Assembly: GCF_900156345.1 (NCBI RefSeq)
Contig: NZ_FTPP01000001.1
Location: forward strand, 310,001 to 374,000
Source of the DNA: Pontibacter indicus
GTDB taxonomy: Bacteria > Bacteroidota > Bacteroidia > Cytophagales > Hymenobacteraceae
DNA length: 64,000 nucleotides
Direction: 5' to 3'
A program made the translations under genes and the position numbers. Of the stretch, positions 16,501 through 24,591 are shown piece after piece (positions within the stretch are counted from its first letter, which is position 1; the number at the start of each line of letters is the position of its first letter). A model generated the notes under the pieces. It saw nothing but the letters and a program-made list of their open reading frames with translations. It was not told where the DNA came from and did not search any database.

Positions 16501-16948
16501 CTCCAAAATCCCGACGCGCTTGTTTTTCTACGGCATGCAGCCCGGCGAGGAGGCCATCATCGACATCGCCCGTGGCAAGTCCATCGTGATCATGTACCAG
16601 TCGCTGGGCCACGTGGACGAGGACGGCATGCGCACCGTGTTCTTCAAACTCAACGGCCAGACGCGTAACATCGAAGTGCGTGACAAGTCGGTGAAAGTGG
16701 AGCGGGTGCAGCACCAGAAAGTGGACAAAGGCAATCCGAAGCACATCGGGGCGCCGCTGCAGGGACTCCTTTCGAAGATACTGGTGGAGAAAGACCAGGA
16801 GGTGAAGAAAAACACGCCGCTCTTCGTAATTGAGGCCATGAAGATGGAAACGACCATTACCGCCTCGGAGGCTACCAAAATCGCCGATCTGCACTTGCCG
16901 GAGGGCTCGCTGGTAAATACTGACGATTTAGTAGTGAGTCTTTCCTAA
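13505..16948 (+). CDS. pyc: pyruvate carboxylase
   Basis: The biotin enzyme makes oxaloacetate from pyruvate, bicarbonate and ATP to refill the TCA cycle. The start MKIKKVLVANRGEIAIRVLRA (1147 residues) is preferred to an upstream in-frame Met, since biotin carboxylase domains begin there. The order is complete: biotin carboxylase (about 1-455) with ATP-grasp loop AAAGGGGRGMR and EVNPRIQVEHTVTE; carboxyltransferase (about 535-800) beginning YTDTTFRDAHQSLLATRMR with the metal-site HTHDTSS; tetramerisation/allosteric region; and a C-terminal biotinyl domain with EAMKMETT, biotinyl Lys1113. A terminator follows, so it is a single-gene unit. Confidence 0.97.
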   Translation: MKIKKVLVANRGEIAIRVLRACTELNIQTVAIYTYEDRYSLHRYKADEAYQIGKDNQPLQPYLDIEGIIRIAKENGVDAIHPGYGFLSENQHFSRKCAENGIIFIGPRPEVMGSLGDKVSAKKVAVSCDVPIIQSNDLDLNTYETAREEAHRIGYPLMLKAAAGGGGRGMRVIRNDEQLEKGFFEAKNEALKAFGDDTLFLEKYVENPKHIEVQIVADSYGNITHLFERDCSVQRRFQKVVEVAPAISLNEETRQQLYDYAIRICKAVNYNNVGTVEFLVEPQTNNIYFIEVNPRIQVEHTVTEMITGIDLIKTQIFIADGYTLDHEEVQLGPQHTVRANGVAIQCRITTEDPENDFKPDYGTIIAYRSAGGFGIRLDQGSVYQGAKISPFFDSLLVKVSAQAPTLRHAAMKMSRTLDEFRIRGVKQNIQFLQNIITHPTFISGDATVDFVKNHSELFIFKKSKDRATKMLSFLADVIVNGNPDVKKVDPNKVLTKPDFHGFNLNKPYEPGTKDLLTQLGPDEFSKWLRNEKQIHYTDTTFRDAHQSLLATRMRSFDMLKVAEAYAKDHPQTFSMEVWGGATFDVCLRFLHEDPWRRLAELREAIPNILLQMLIRGSNGVGYKAYPDNLIESFVEKSWETGVDVFRIFDSLNWMKSMEPCINFVRKRTGGLAEGAICYTGDILNPSKTKYNLDYYLQLAKQLEDAGAHILAIKDMAGLLKPYAAQVLVEALRDTVKLPIHLHTHDTSSVQSASYLKAIEAGVNVIDVALGSMSGLTSQPNFNSMVEAMRFQERHREFDQKSLNRHSNYWETVREYYYPFESGLKAGTAEVYHHEIPGGQYSNLRPQANALGLGDKWELIKETFAEVNQLFGDLVKVTPSSKVVGDMALYLVSNGLTTVDVLERGDQISFPESVRSLFRGDLGQPVGGFPKKLQAIVLRDEQPYENRPNEHMEPIDLEEEFKAFQEKFGENTKYTDFLSHQLYPKVYEDFHKHLEQYGNVSKIPTRLFFYGMQPGEEAIIDIARGKSIVIMYQSLGHVDEDGMRTVFFKLNGQTRNIEVRDKSVKVERVQHQKVDKGNPKHIGAPLQGLLSKILVEKDQEVKKNTPLFVIEAMKMETTITASEATKIADLHLPEGSLVNTDDLVVSLS

Positions 16949-16971
16949 AGTTATGTGATATTTAAACCTTG

Positions 16972-17005
16972 AAGCCACCGCACTGGTAACAGCGGTGGCT
17001 TTGTT
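16972..17005 (+). terminator. pyc terminator
   Basis: AGCCACCGC and GCGGTGGCT form a 9-bp stem with an 11-nt loop followed by TTGTTTATT. Confidence 0.8.
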
Positions 17006-17029
17006 TATTCCGACACGCTACCTTTCTTT

Positions 17030-19279
17030 ATGCTCAATTACCAGAATCACCAGGTTGACCTTTCCAACTGCGACAACGAACCCATCCATTACATCGGCCG
17101 CATACAGGCCCACGGATTTCTACTGATACTCCATGCGGAGTCCTTTGAGATTGAACAGGCTAGCGATAATTTACCTTCCTTTTTAAACGTAGCAACTCCC
17201 GACAAAAGCACAGGTATACGGTGGCAGGATTTTGCGGACGATTTCACCCGAGCGCAACTTCTCCCATACCTGACGAGTGATTTGAAAGAGCCGAGTATGT
17301 TCCTGTTAGAGCTGCAAAGCCAACGGTTTCTCTGTTTTCTGCATCGGGCCCAGGATAAATTGGTGCTGGAGCTTGAACGCTATGTGCCGATTACGGACGA
17401 GCAACTGCACTTGAGCACCTCGCACCGTTTGCTCCGTTTTTCAAGCGAGTTGGAGCAGCTGCCTACCTTGCCCGAAAAAGCAGACCTGACTGTTCGCTTC
17501 GTGCGGCAGCTGCTGGACTACGACCATAGCATGCTCTACCGTTTCGATGAGGACTGGCACGGCGAGGTGATAGGGGAGGAGACCCAATCGGGCGATCAGG
17601 TATACCTGCACCATCATTTTCCGGCGACCGATATACCTGCCCAAGCGCGCCAACTGCTCGTCGAGAAGCCGATTCGCCAGATTGCCAATGTGGGGGCACA
17701 GGCCGTTAACATTCGCCCCTACCTCAACCCCGATACGGGGCAGCCTGCATTTCTCTTCAGGTCGGAGCTGCGCAACCCTTCTGAGATTCACCTCGAGTAT
17801 CTGCGCAACATGGGCGTGCAGGCCTCGCTGTCGGTGTCGCTGGTGGTGCAGGGTAAGCTCTGGGGGATCATTGCCTGCCACCACAAAAGCCCGCTGCTCG
17901 TCAACTACTGGAAACGCCAGGCCTGTTTGCACATTGCCCAGATTTTCAGCAGCAGCATACTGGCCCTGCAGGAGCAGCGCGATTTGCAGGAGATGGCGGC
18001 GCTTCGCAAAAAGGAAAAAAAGCTGGTCAAACACCTCAACAACAGCGATGATCTACAGAAGGAACTGCAGCGCCAAAGCGACGCGCTGCTGCACCTGACC
18101 GGAGCAAGCGGTATGGCGCTAAAATTAGGAGGCAAGCTATACCTGGCAGGCACAACACCCACGCAAGAGCAGGTCGAGGGCTTAATGGACTGGTTGAGCC
18201 GGAACATCAAGCAGCCACAGTTCCAAACCCGCGAGCTCGCCAAGGTCTACCCGGAGGCAGCGGCCATACGCGAAACGGCCAGCGGTTTGCTGGTGACCGA
18301 AATCGCCCGGCACGACCAGGAATACCTCCTCTACTTTAAACCCGAAATCTCTGAAAAGCGCATCTGGGCGGGCAACCCCGAAAAGCCCATGACGCAAGGG
18401 CAACTACACATTCATCCGCGTGAGTCGTTTGAGCAGTGGTCGGAGCTGATACGGGGCAAATCGCACCCCTGGACGCTGAACGAGCAGGAGATAGCCCAGA
18501 CGGCCGTGAAATCGCTTATCTCGGCGGTGCTCAGGCAACAAAAAAGTCATTTGCAAGACTTGAATCAGGAGCTGCAGCATACCTCCGAACTGCTGCAGTC
18601 CAAAAACGACCGACTCGAAGACTTCACCCAGATCATCGCCCACAACCTGCGCTCACCGCTCTCGAACATGAAGGGGCTGGCGCAGATGTATGCCGACGAA
18701 CCCGAGATGGGTGCAGAACTGATGGGGATGATGAGCAACGTGATCCAGAACATGAACACCACGCTGAACGAGCTGAACGTGATTCTGGAGTCGGAGTTGA
18801 AGCTGCCTGTGAGCGAGCCCGTATACCTGCCCGCGGTAGTGGAGCGGGAACTGCAGAACCTGCAGGCGGTACTGATCGAAAGCGGTGCGCAAGTGGAGCT
18901 TGACCTGGAGGTGGAAACGCTGAAAGCGCCCCGCGTATACCTGGAGAGTATCGCCCACAACCTGATATCCAACGCCTTGAAATACCGCTCGTCACAGCGT
19001 CAGCCCCAGATTAAGATCCGGTCATGGCAATCGGAGAAAGGTGTCTGCTTTTCGGTGACAGATAACGGTTTAGGCCTCGACATTGCTAAGTACGGCGACA
19101 AGCTGTTCAACCTCTACAAGACGTTTCATGGCAACAAAGACGCCAAGGGCCTCGGGCTATACCTGACCAGGATACAAGCCGAGGCCCTTGGAGGCTATGT
19201 GGAGGTAGAGAGCACCCCCAACCATGCTACCACGTTTATGGTGTGCCTGGGAAAAAACACGCTGCAAACAAAGCAATAG
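17030..19279 (+). CDS. bphP: bacteriophytochrome sensor histidine kinase
   Basis: A 749-residue red/far-red photosensor kinase. The PAS domain opens with DLSNCDNEPIHYIG, and Cys14 is where biliverdin attaches in bacteriophytochromes. The GAF domain has DHSMLYRFDEDWHGEVIGEE, PATDIPAQARQL (the conserved Asp of the SDIP motif) and NPSEIHLEYLRNMGVQASLSVSL with the chromophore-contact His. The PHY domain has the tongue motif PRESF at about 462-466. The kinase part has a HisKA box with His538 (FTQIIAHNLRSPLS) and a HATPase with DNGLGLD and GLGLYL motifs. No heme oxygenase or response regulator gene is adjacent, so both chromophore and partner come from elsewhere. Confidence 0.95.
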   Translation: MLNYQNHQVDLSNCDNEPIHYIGRIQAHGFLLILHAESFEIEQASDNLPSFLNVATPDKSTGIRWQDFADDFTRAQLLPYLTSDLKEPSMFLLELQSQRFLCFLHRAQDKLVLELERYVPITDEQLHLSTSHRLLRFSSELEQLPTLPEKADLTVRFVRQLLDYDHSMLYRFDEDWHGEVIGEETQSGDQVYLHHHFPATDIPAQARQLLVEKPIRQIANVGAQAVNIRPYLNPDTGQPAFLFRSELRNPSEIHLEYLRNMGVQASLSVSLVVQGKLWGIIACHHKSPLLVNYWKRQACLHIAQIFSSSILALQEQRDLQEMAALRKKEKKLVKHLNNSDDLQKELQRQSDALLHLTGASGMALKLGGKLYLAGTTPTQEQVEGLMDWLSRNIKQPQFQTRELAKVYPEAAAIRETASGLLVTEIARHDQEYLLYFKPEISEKRIWAGNPEKPMTQGQLHIHPRESFEQWSELIRGKSHPWTLNEQEIAQTAVKSLISAVLRQQKSHLQDLNQELQHTSELLQSKNDRLEDFTQIIAHNLRSPLSNMKGLAQMYADEPEMGAELMGMMSNVIQNMNTTLNELNVILESELKLPVSEPVYLPAVVERELQNLQAVLIESGAQVELDLEVETLKAPRVYLESIAHNLISNALKYRSSQRQPQIKIRSWQSEKGVCFSVTDNGLGLDIAKYGDKLFNLYKTFHGNKDAKGLGLYLTRIQAEALGGYVEVESTPNHATTFMVCLGKNTLQTKQ

Positions 19280-19371
19280 CGCAACTGTTAAAATACGGAA
19301 CAGGTATACTTGCAAATGTGATGCATGCATACTATTTTTGAGACGGTACCACTTTAACGATTAGCAGACGG

Positions 19372-19704
19372 TTAATCGTCTTCATAGTCAAGCCCCATAA
19401 ACTTGTTGTAAGCCTGTTGCAGCTCGGCGAACGCGTGCATGTTGCCTTCCTGGCGGCTCACGAGCATCCCTTTCTTATAAGTTTGCTCGGCTATATCGTT
19501 TTGTCCAAGTTCTGCGTACAGACTGGCAGCGTGGTAATACGTACCCACGTAGCGCTCATGTTCGTTGAGCAGTTTCTCGTAGAAATCCATGGCTTTTTGC
19601 GGCTCAGAACCACGTAGTTCTGTCGCGATAGCGTACAGCGTGAACGGATCATTCGGGTCTTCTTCCAGAAACTTATAGAGCTGTTCTAATCTAGTTTGAG
19701 ACAT
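19372..19704 (-). CDS. small TPR-like protein
   Basis: A 110-residue all-helical protein with two to three tetratricopeptide-like units: RLEQLYKFLEEDPNDPFTLYAIATEL, PQKAMDFYEKLLNEHERYVGTYYHAASLYAELGQ and NDIAEQTYKKGMLVSRQEGN. There is no signal peptide, so it is probably a cytoplasmic scaffold or interaction module. It is divergent from etfB, with a 67-bp gap holding both upstream regions. Its partner is unknown. Confidence 0.82.
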   Translation of the reverse strand: MSQTRLEQLYKFLEEDPNDPFTLYAIATELRGSEPQKAMDFYEKLLNEHERYVGTYYHAASLYAELGQNDIAEQTYKKGMLVSRQEGNMHAFAELQQAYNKFMGLDYEDD

Positions 19705-19771
19705 TTCTATTTGGCTATATTTTAACTAACTTCGCATCAAATTTAACTTTTAAAGCTAACTATTTTATCAT

Positions 19772-20512
19772 ATGAAAATATTAGTTTGCATCAGTAACGT
19801 TCCGGATACGACCTCCAAGATCAACTTTACTGGCGATAATAAGAACTTCGATAAGAACGGTGTGCAGTACGTGATCAACCCCTGGGATGAATACGCGCTG
19901 ACCCGCGCCATAGAGCTGAAAGAGGCCAAAGGCGGCAGCGTAACCGTGCTGAACGTGGGCGAAGCAGACGCTGAGCCAAACATTCGCAAGGCGCTGGCCA
20001 TCGGTGCCGACGACGCGATCCGCGTGAACGCACACCCGAAAGACGCTTACTTTGTGGCGCAGCAGATCACTGCCGTGGCTAAGGAAGGCGGCTACGATAT
20101 GATCCTGATGGGCAAGGAGTCCATCGACTACAACGGCTTCCAGGTGCACAACATGGTAGGCGAGATGATGGGCATTCCGTCTGTAACGCCAGCCTTCAAA
20201 CTGGACATGGTGGACGACAGCACCGCCCGTCTGGAGCGTGAGATCGAAGGTGGCAAGGAAGTGGTGGAAGTGAAGCTGCCTTTCGTAGCCAGCGCGCAGC
20301 AGCCCATGTGCGAGCCGCGAATCCCGAACATGCGTGGTATCATGACGGCCCGTACCAAGCCATTGAAAGTAGTGGAGCCAACAGGCGCTGAAGCTAAGTC
20401 GGAGTACGTGAACTACAGCAAGCCTGAGAAAAAGAGCGGCGTGAAAATGATTGACGCAGAGAACGCTGGCGAAGTGATTAAACTATTGAGAAACGAAGCT
20501 AAAGTACTGTAA
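19772..20512 (+). CDS. etfB: electron transfer flavoprotein beta subunit
   Basis: The 246-residue subunit of ETF, which carries electrons from acyl-CoA and other dehydrogenases to the quinone pool. It begins MKILVCISNVPDTTSKINF and has the AMP-binding region NPWDEYALTRAIELKE. The family recognition loop region EREIEGGKEVVEVKLPFVASAQQPMCEPRIPNMRGIMTA lies at about 155-195. It is followed after 1 nt by etfA, which fixes the assignment. No fatty-acid dehydrogenase gene is next to it in this window. Confidence 0.96.
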   Translation: MKILVCISNVPDTTSKINFTGDNKNFDKNGVQYVINPWDEYALTRAIELKEAKGGSVTVLNVGEADAEPNIRKALAIGADDAIRVNAHPKDAYFVAQQITAVAKEGGYDMILMGKESIDYNGFQVHNMVGEMMGIPSVTPAFKLDMVDDSTARLEREIEGGKEVVEVKLPFVASAQQPMCEPRIPNMRGIMTARTKPLKVVEPTGAEAKSEYVNYSKPEKKSGVKMIDAENAGEVIKLLRNEAKVL

Positions 20513-20513
20513 T

Positions 20514-21494
20514 ATGTCTGTATTAGTATTTGTAGAAGGTCTGAACGGAGAGATCAAAAAGTCCTCGCTGGAAGCAGCGACGTATGGCAGCCAGGTGGCA
20601 CAGGCCATGGGCACCTCCGCAACAGCCGTAGCCATCGGCGACGTAAACGAAGACGCTTTGTCCAGACTGGGCGAGCAGGGCATCAGCAAAGTATTGTACG
20701 ACGCCGATGACCGTCTGAAGCAGTTTGTAGCCGACGCCTACGTGAAAGTGATTGCCAAAGCGGCGCAGCAGGAAAACGCCAAAGTGCTGGTGTTCTCCAA
20801 TTCCAACATTGGTGCAGCGGTAGGTTCCAAACTGGCCGTTCGTCTGAATGGCTCCCTGGCTACCAACGTAACCGAACTTCCTAAAATCGACGGCGGTAAT
20901 TTCACCGTAACCCGTGGCGTGTTCTCTGGCAAAGCATTTGCCGACGTGAACCTGACTTCTGATGTGAAGATTATCGCGGTGAAGAAAAACAGCACCGACA
21001 TCATCAGCAACGCCGGCAGCACCGCTACAGTAGAGAAGCTTTCGGCTGATCTGGCGGACGCTGACTTTGCATCCGCTCCGAAAGAGACCGTGATGCAGGA
21101 CACTTCCGGTGGCGTACTGCTGCAGGAGGCTGAGATTGTAGTGTCTGGCGGACGTGGTATGAAGGGCCCTGAGAACTGGCACCTGATCGAAGAACTAGCT
21201 AAAGAACTGGGTGCTGCAACGGCCTGCTCCAAGCCTGTTTCGGACATCGGCTGGCGTCCGCACCACGAGCACGTAGGCCAGACGGGTATCACCGTAAGCC
21301 CTAACCTGTACATTGCGGCGGGCATCTCCGGTGCCATCCAGCACCTGGCCGGGGTTAACTCTTCTAAAGTGATTGTCGTTATTAATAAGGATCCGGAAGC
21401 GCCGTTCTTCAAAGCCGCTGATTATGGCATAGTTGGCGATGCGCTCGAGGTACTTCCTAAATTAATAGAAGCTGCCAAAGCTTTAGACAAATAG
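20514..21494 (+). CDS. etfA: electron transfer flavoprotein alpha subunit
   Basis: The 326-residue FAD-binding partner of EtfB. The N-terminal domain (1-185) is the usual alpha/beta fold, starting MSVLVFVEGLNGEIKKSSLEA. The C-terminal FAD domain carries VVSGGRGMKGPENWHLIEELA and the signature SKPVSDIGWRPHHEHVGQTGITVSPNLYIAAGISGAIQH. All recognised FAD contacts are present. It lies 1 nt after etfB, and the DUF151 gene follows 17 nt later, so all three share a transcript ending at 22133-22166. Confidence 0.97.
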   Translation: MSVLVFVEGLNGEIKKSSLEAATYGSQVAQAMGTSATAVAIGDVNEDALSRLGEQGISKVLYDADDRLKQFVADAYVKVIAKAAQQENAKVLVFSNSNIGAAVGSKLAVRLNGSLATNVTELPKIDGGNFTVTRGVFSGKAFADVNLTSDVKIIAVKKNSTDIISNAGSTATVEKLSADLADADFASAPKETVMQDTSGGVLLQEAEIVVSGGRGMKGPENWHLIEELAKELGAATACSKPVSDIGWRPHHEHVGQTGITVSPNLYIAAGISGAIQHLAGVNSSKVIVVINKDPEAPFFKAADYGIVGDALEVLPKLIEAAKALDK

Positions 21495-21511
21495 AATAGA
21501 AGAATTAAACT

Positions 21512-22111
21512 GTGAAAAAAATACAGCTAGAGATACTCGGGCTCTCCTCCAGCCAATCGCAGACGGGATCGTTTGCACTGGTGTTGGGCGAGCGTGATGG
21601 AAACCGCAGACTGCCGATCATCATTGGCATGTTCGAGGCGCAGTCCATTGCCATACAGATAGAGAAAATTAACCCCAACCGTCCGCTCACGCACGATCTG
21701 TTCAAGACCTTTGCTGAGCAGATGAGCGTGAACATCACTGAGATTCTGATCTCCGACCTGAAGGAAGGCGTGTTCTATTCCAAGATCATGTGCACCGACG
21801 GCGAGAAGGAGTTTGAACTCGATGCGCGTCCGTCCGACGCCATCGCGATCGGTTTGCGATTTGGGGTGCCAATCTATACCGTGGAAAGTGTACTGTCGGA
21901 GGCCGGCATTATTCTGAGTGATCTGGAAGAGGAGGAGGACGAAAGCGAAGAGATGGCCGTGAAAAGCACTTCTTCATCTACTTCGAGCACTAAAGAGCCG
22001 CTTAACCAGACATCGGTTGATGATCTGAACAAGATGCTCAGCGAGGCCCTTGAGAAAGAGGACTACGAACGCGCCGCCAAAATCCGCGACGAGTTGAACA
22101 AGCGAAACTAG
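21512..22111 (+). CDS. bifunctional-nuclease (DUF151) domain protein with C-terminal UVR motif
   Basis: A 199-residue protein with a GTG start at 21512. Residues 1-135 are the DUF151/bifunctional nuclease domain (EILGLSSSQSQTGSFALVLGERDGNRRLPIIIGMFEAQSIAI, then DARPSDAIAIGLRFGVPIY). A serine/threonine-rich acidic linker (about 138-165) leads to a UVR-like helical hairpin (LNKMLSEALEKEDYERAAKIRDELNKRN), the motif by which UvrB and UvrC or McsA partners bind. DUF151 members are reported as nucleases or stress regulators; the substrate here is unknown. It is cotranscribed with etfBA. Confidence 0.88.
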   Translation: MKKIQLEILGLSSSQSQTGSFALVLGERDGNRRLPIIIGMFEAQSIAIQIEKINPNRPLTHDLFKTFAEQMSVNITEILISDLKEGVFYSKIMCTDGEKEFELDARPSDAIAIGLRFGVPIYTVESVLSEAGIILSDLEEEEDESEEMAVKSTSSSTSSTKEPLNQTSVDDLNKMLSEALEKEDYERAAKIRDELNKRN

Positions 22112-22132
22112 CATAACATACGCTATACTTTG

Positions 22133-22166
22133 AAAGTCCTGCCCCTAATCGGGGTGGGACTTTTTG
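22133..22166 (+). terminator. terminator of the etfBA-DUF151 operon
   Basis: AAAGTCC-TG-CCCC and GGGG-TG-GGACTTT form a stem followed by TTTTTG. It rules out a TTG start at 22130 for the next gene. Confidence 0.8.
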
Positions 22167-22193
22167 ATTTAAAAGATATTCGCCTTACTTTTG
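22163..22193 (+). promoter_or_regulatory. promoter of the nucleoside transporter
   Basis: TTTG (22163-22166), 19-bp spacer and TACTTTTG (22186-22193), 20 nt before the ATG at 22214. The -33 element overlaps the T-run of the preceding terminator. Confidence 0.75.
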
Positions 22194-22213
22194 GCCAAAT
22201 TTTTTCAGCCTGT

Positions 22214-23515
22214 ATGTTTGATATTTTTCGGGGTGGGATAGGACTACTGGTTCTGTTATCCATCGGCTTTTTGTTTTCCAGAGACAGAAAATCAATTGAC
22301 TGGAAGCTGGTAGCCTACGGTGTGTTTCTCCAGTTGCTGTTTGGCGTGCTGGTGACACAGGTGCCATTGGTAGCCGATGCGTTTGCTTTTGTGAGCAAGG
22401 CCTTCGTCAAGCTTTTGAGCTTTTCAAACGATGGCGCCAGATTCCTGTTCGGTAACTTGGCTGACCCTTCTCAGAACGCTGGTATGGGCTTTATCTTTGC
22501 CTTTAATGTATTGCCAACCATCATTTTCTTCTCAGCGGTATCATCGGGGCTCTATTACCTGGGCGTGCTTCAAAAGATTGTATTTGGTATAGCCTGGGTC
22601 ATGTCGAAGGGCATGCGTTTGTCAGGTGCGGAGAGCCTCTCTGCTGCTGGCAATATTTTTATGGGCCAGACAGAAGCGCCGCTGTTGGTACGCCCGTTCA
22701 TTAGCCGCATGACGCGCTCTGAGCTGATGTGCTTGATGACGGGAGGTATGGCGACGCTGGCCGGCGGTGTGTTGGCGGCCTACGTGTCCTTTCTGGGAGG
22801 AAGCGACCCAGCGCAACAGGCCATATTTGCCGCGCACCTGCTCACAGCCTCTATCATGAACGCCCCGGCAGGTATTGTGATGGCCAAGATGCTCGTTCCC
22901 GAAACCGAGAAGGATCAGGTAAATACCCGCCTTGAAGTAAACGAAGAGCAACTGGGCGTAAACCTCATTGATGCCGTTTCCAAGGGTGCTGCAGATGGCC
23001 TGCGACTGGCTGCCAATGTGGGCGGTATGCTGCTTGCCTTTATCGCTGTCATTGCCCTGCTCAACTATGTACTGCTTAAGATGGGAAGCGTTACCGGACT
23101 TAACGACTTTGTAGTGGCCAGCACCAACGGCAGCTTCAACGGCTTCTCTTTCCAATACATTCTGGGGCAGATCTTCCGGATCTTTGCCTTCATCATGGGC
23201 GTGCCGTGGGAAGATACCTTGCAGGTGGGTAGTTTGTTGGGCCAAAAAACGGCCGTTAACGAATTTGTAGCTTATCTGGACCTTGCCAATATGAAGGAAG
23301 CAGGCACTCTTTCCAGCAAATCGATCGTGATGGCGACCTACGCACTCTGCGGCTTCTCTAACTTCAGCTCCATTGCCATTCAGGTGGGCGGTATAGGCGG
23401 TATGGCACCAAATCAGCAGGCCAATATCTCGAGATTAGGGCTTCTGTCGCTGGTTGGAGCGTCTGTGGCCTGTATGATGTCTGCGACGGTGGCTGGTATG
23501 CTGTTCAGCTTCTAA
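22214..23515 (+). CDS. nupC: concentrative nucleoside transporter (NupC/CNT family)
   Basis: An ion-coupled importer of nucleosides in the inner membrane. From MFDIFRGGIGLLVLLSIGFLFS the product has 433 residues and about 10 hydrophobic segments. CNT hallmarks are visible: MGFIFAFNVLPTIIFFSAVSSGLYYLGVLQ, GAESLSAAGNIFMGQTEAPLLV (the substrate-site region), TGGMATLAGGVLAAYVSFLG, NAPAGIVMAKMLVPE and the C-terminal TYALCGFSNFSSIAIQVGGIGGMAPNQ. The ATG start is set by the promoter and terminator just upstream. It has its own terminator and stands alone. Confidence 0.93.
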   Translation: MFDIFRGGIGLLVLLSIGFLFSRDRKSIDWKLVAYGVFLQLLFGVLVTQVPLVADAFAFVSKAFVKLLSFSNDGARFLFGNLADPSQNAGMGFIFAFNVLPTIIFFSAVSSGLYYLGVLQKIVFGIAWVMSKGMRLSGAESLSAAGNIFMGQTEAPLLVRPFISRMTRSELMCLMTGGMATLAGGVLAAYVSFLGGSDPAQQAIFAAHLLTASIMNAPAGIVMAKMLVPETEKDQVNTRLEVNEEQLGVNLIDAVSKGAADGLRLAANVGGMLLAFIAVIALLNYVLLKMGSVTGLNDFVVASTNGSFNGFSFQYILGQIFRIFAFIMGVPWEDTLQVGSLLGQKTAVNEFVAYLDLANMKEAGTLSSKSIVMATYALCGFSNFSSIAIQVGGIGGMAPNQQANISRLGLLSLVGASVACMMSATVAGMLFSF

Positions 23516-23537
23516 GCATTTAAATAATCCTCATTTA

Positions 23538-23575
23538 AAAAGCCTCCCTTTTAAGCAGAAAGGGAGGCTTTTTTG
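23538..23575 (+). terminator. nupC terminator
   Basis: AAAGCCTCCCTTT and AAAGGGAGGCTTT stem followed by TTTTGTG. Confidence 0.88.
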
Positions 23576-23605
23576 TGATGAGTCAGGTATAGCCGAGATA
23601 GTGTT

Positions 23606-23637
23606 TATACCTATACATATACCTATACCTATACCTG
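23606..23637. repeat. short tandem array of the TATACC word
   Basis: About five hexamer units of CTATAC type (one variant ATATAC) lie between nupC and the end of the MlaF gene. Confidence 0.85.
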
Positions 23638-23647
23638 GCAAAGGAGG

Positions 23648-24565
23648 CTATAACTTATTATTGCCGGATTGGGTGGTGGCGGAAGGTCCTTCCGGATTTT
23701 CCGGCTGTGACTTGGCCTGCGTTTCGATTGTTTCTTCCGAGGGCGCTTTTTCATTGCTTTGTGCGGCAGGCTCGTGGTGGTGCTGGCGCTCTTCCTCTTC
23801 TTCGCGCTCCTCTTCCTCTACCTTTTTGGCGTCCCGCATCAGGCGGTTGGCAAAAATAAAGTCGTTGAGCTCTCTGATGTCGGTGTCCATGATCTCGTCG
23901 CGGGTGCCTTCCCATAGCTTTTTGCCCTCGTACAGGAAAAAGATCTTGTCCCCGATCTCGATCACCGAGTTCATGTCGTGCGTTACGATGATGGTGGTGA
24001 TGTTGTATTCCTCGGTAATCTCCTTGATCAGCTCGTCTATTTTAAGAGCCGTTTGCGGGTCCAGGCCCGAGTTGGGCTCGTCGCAGAAAAGGTAGGTACA
24101 GTGCGGGGCAATGGCGCGGGCTATACCTACGCGCTTCTTCATACCACCGCTTATTTCAGAGGGCATCTTCTTGTGCGCCCCTTCCAACCCGACGCGCTGC
24201 AGACAGAAGTCCACACGCTCCCGACGCTCCTCGCGGCTCATGTCGGTGAGCATCTTGAGCGGGAATTCCACATTCTGCTCTACCGTCATGGAGTCGAAGA
24301 GGGCAGAACCCTGGAAGAGCATGCCGATCTTGCGACGGATCTCCTGCCGGATGTCGAGCTTGTTGTTGGTGAAGTAGGTGCCGTCGAACGTCACGCTGCC
24401 GAGGTCGGGTTTGATGAGGCCCACGATGCACTTGAGCAGCACGCTTTTGCCTGTGCCGCTGGCGCCGAGCAGGAGGTTGGTTTTCCCGGTCTCAAAGACA
24501 CCGCTCACGCCATCGAGCACTTTCTTGTCGCCGAAGGTTTTGTGTATGTTGTGTATTTCAATCAT
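23648..24565 (-). CDS. lipid-transport ABC ATPase, MlaF/Mkl type
   Basis: The ATPase of an MlaE-type transporter that moves phospholipid between the membranes. It has Walker A LLGASGTGKSVLLK, signature ISGGMKKRVGIARAIA and Walker B YLFCDEPNSGLDPQ. The MlaF-type pattern MTVEQNVEFPLKMLTDMSREER lies between. The catalytic part is about 250 residues. The last 55 residues are a low-complexity acidic then Ser/Thr/Pro-rich tail (EEEEREEEEERQHHHEP...), not typical of the family. It follows mlaE by 26 nt. The usual MCE-domain (MlaD) gene is not downstream, where the array and nupC lie instead. Confidence 0.9.
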   Translation of the reverse strand: MIEIHNIHKTFGDKKVLDGVSGVFETGKTNLLLGASGTGKSVLLKCIVGLIKPDLGSVTFDGTYFTNNKLDIRQEIRRKIGMLFQGSALFDSMTVEQNVEFPLKMLTDMSREERRERVDFCLQRVGLEGAHKKMPSEISGGMKKRVGIARAIAPHCTYLFCDEPNSGLDPQTALKIDELIKEITEEYNITTIIVTHDMNSVIEIGDKIFFLYEGKKLWEGTRDEIMDTDIRELNDFIFANRLMRDAKKVEEEEREEEEERQHHHEPAAQSNEKAPSEETIETQAKSQPENPEGPSATTQSGNNKL

Positions 24566-24591
24566 GTGTTTTCAAAAATAATAAGGCAGAC

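Noticed and set aside
22130-22213. TTG-initiated N-terminal extension of nupC
   Set aside because: It would be translated from within the preceding terminator and upstream of the promoter.
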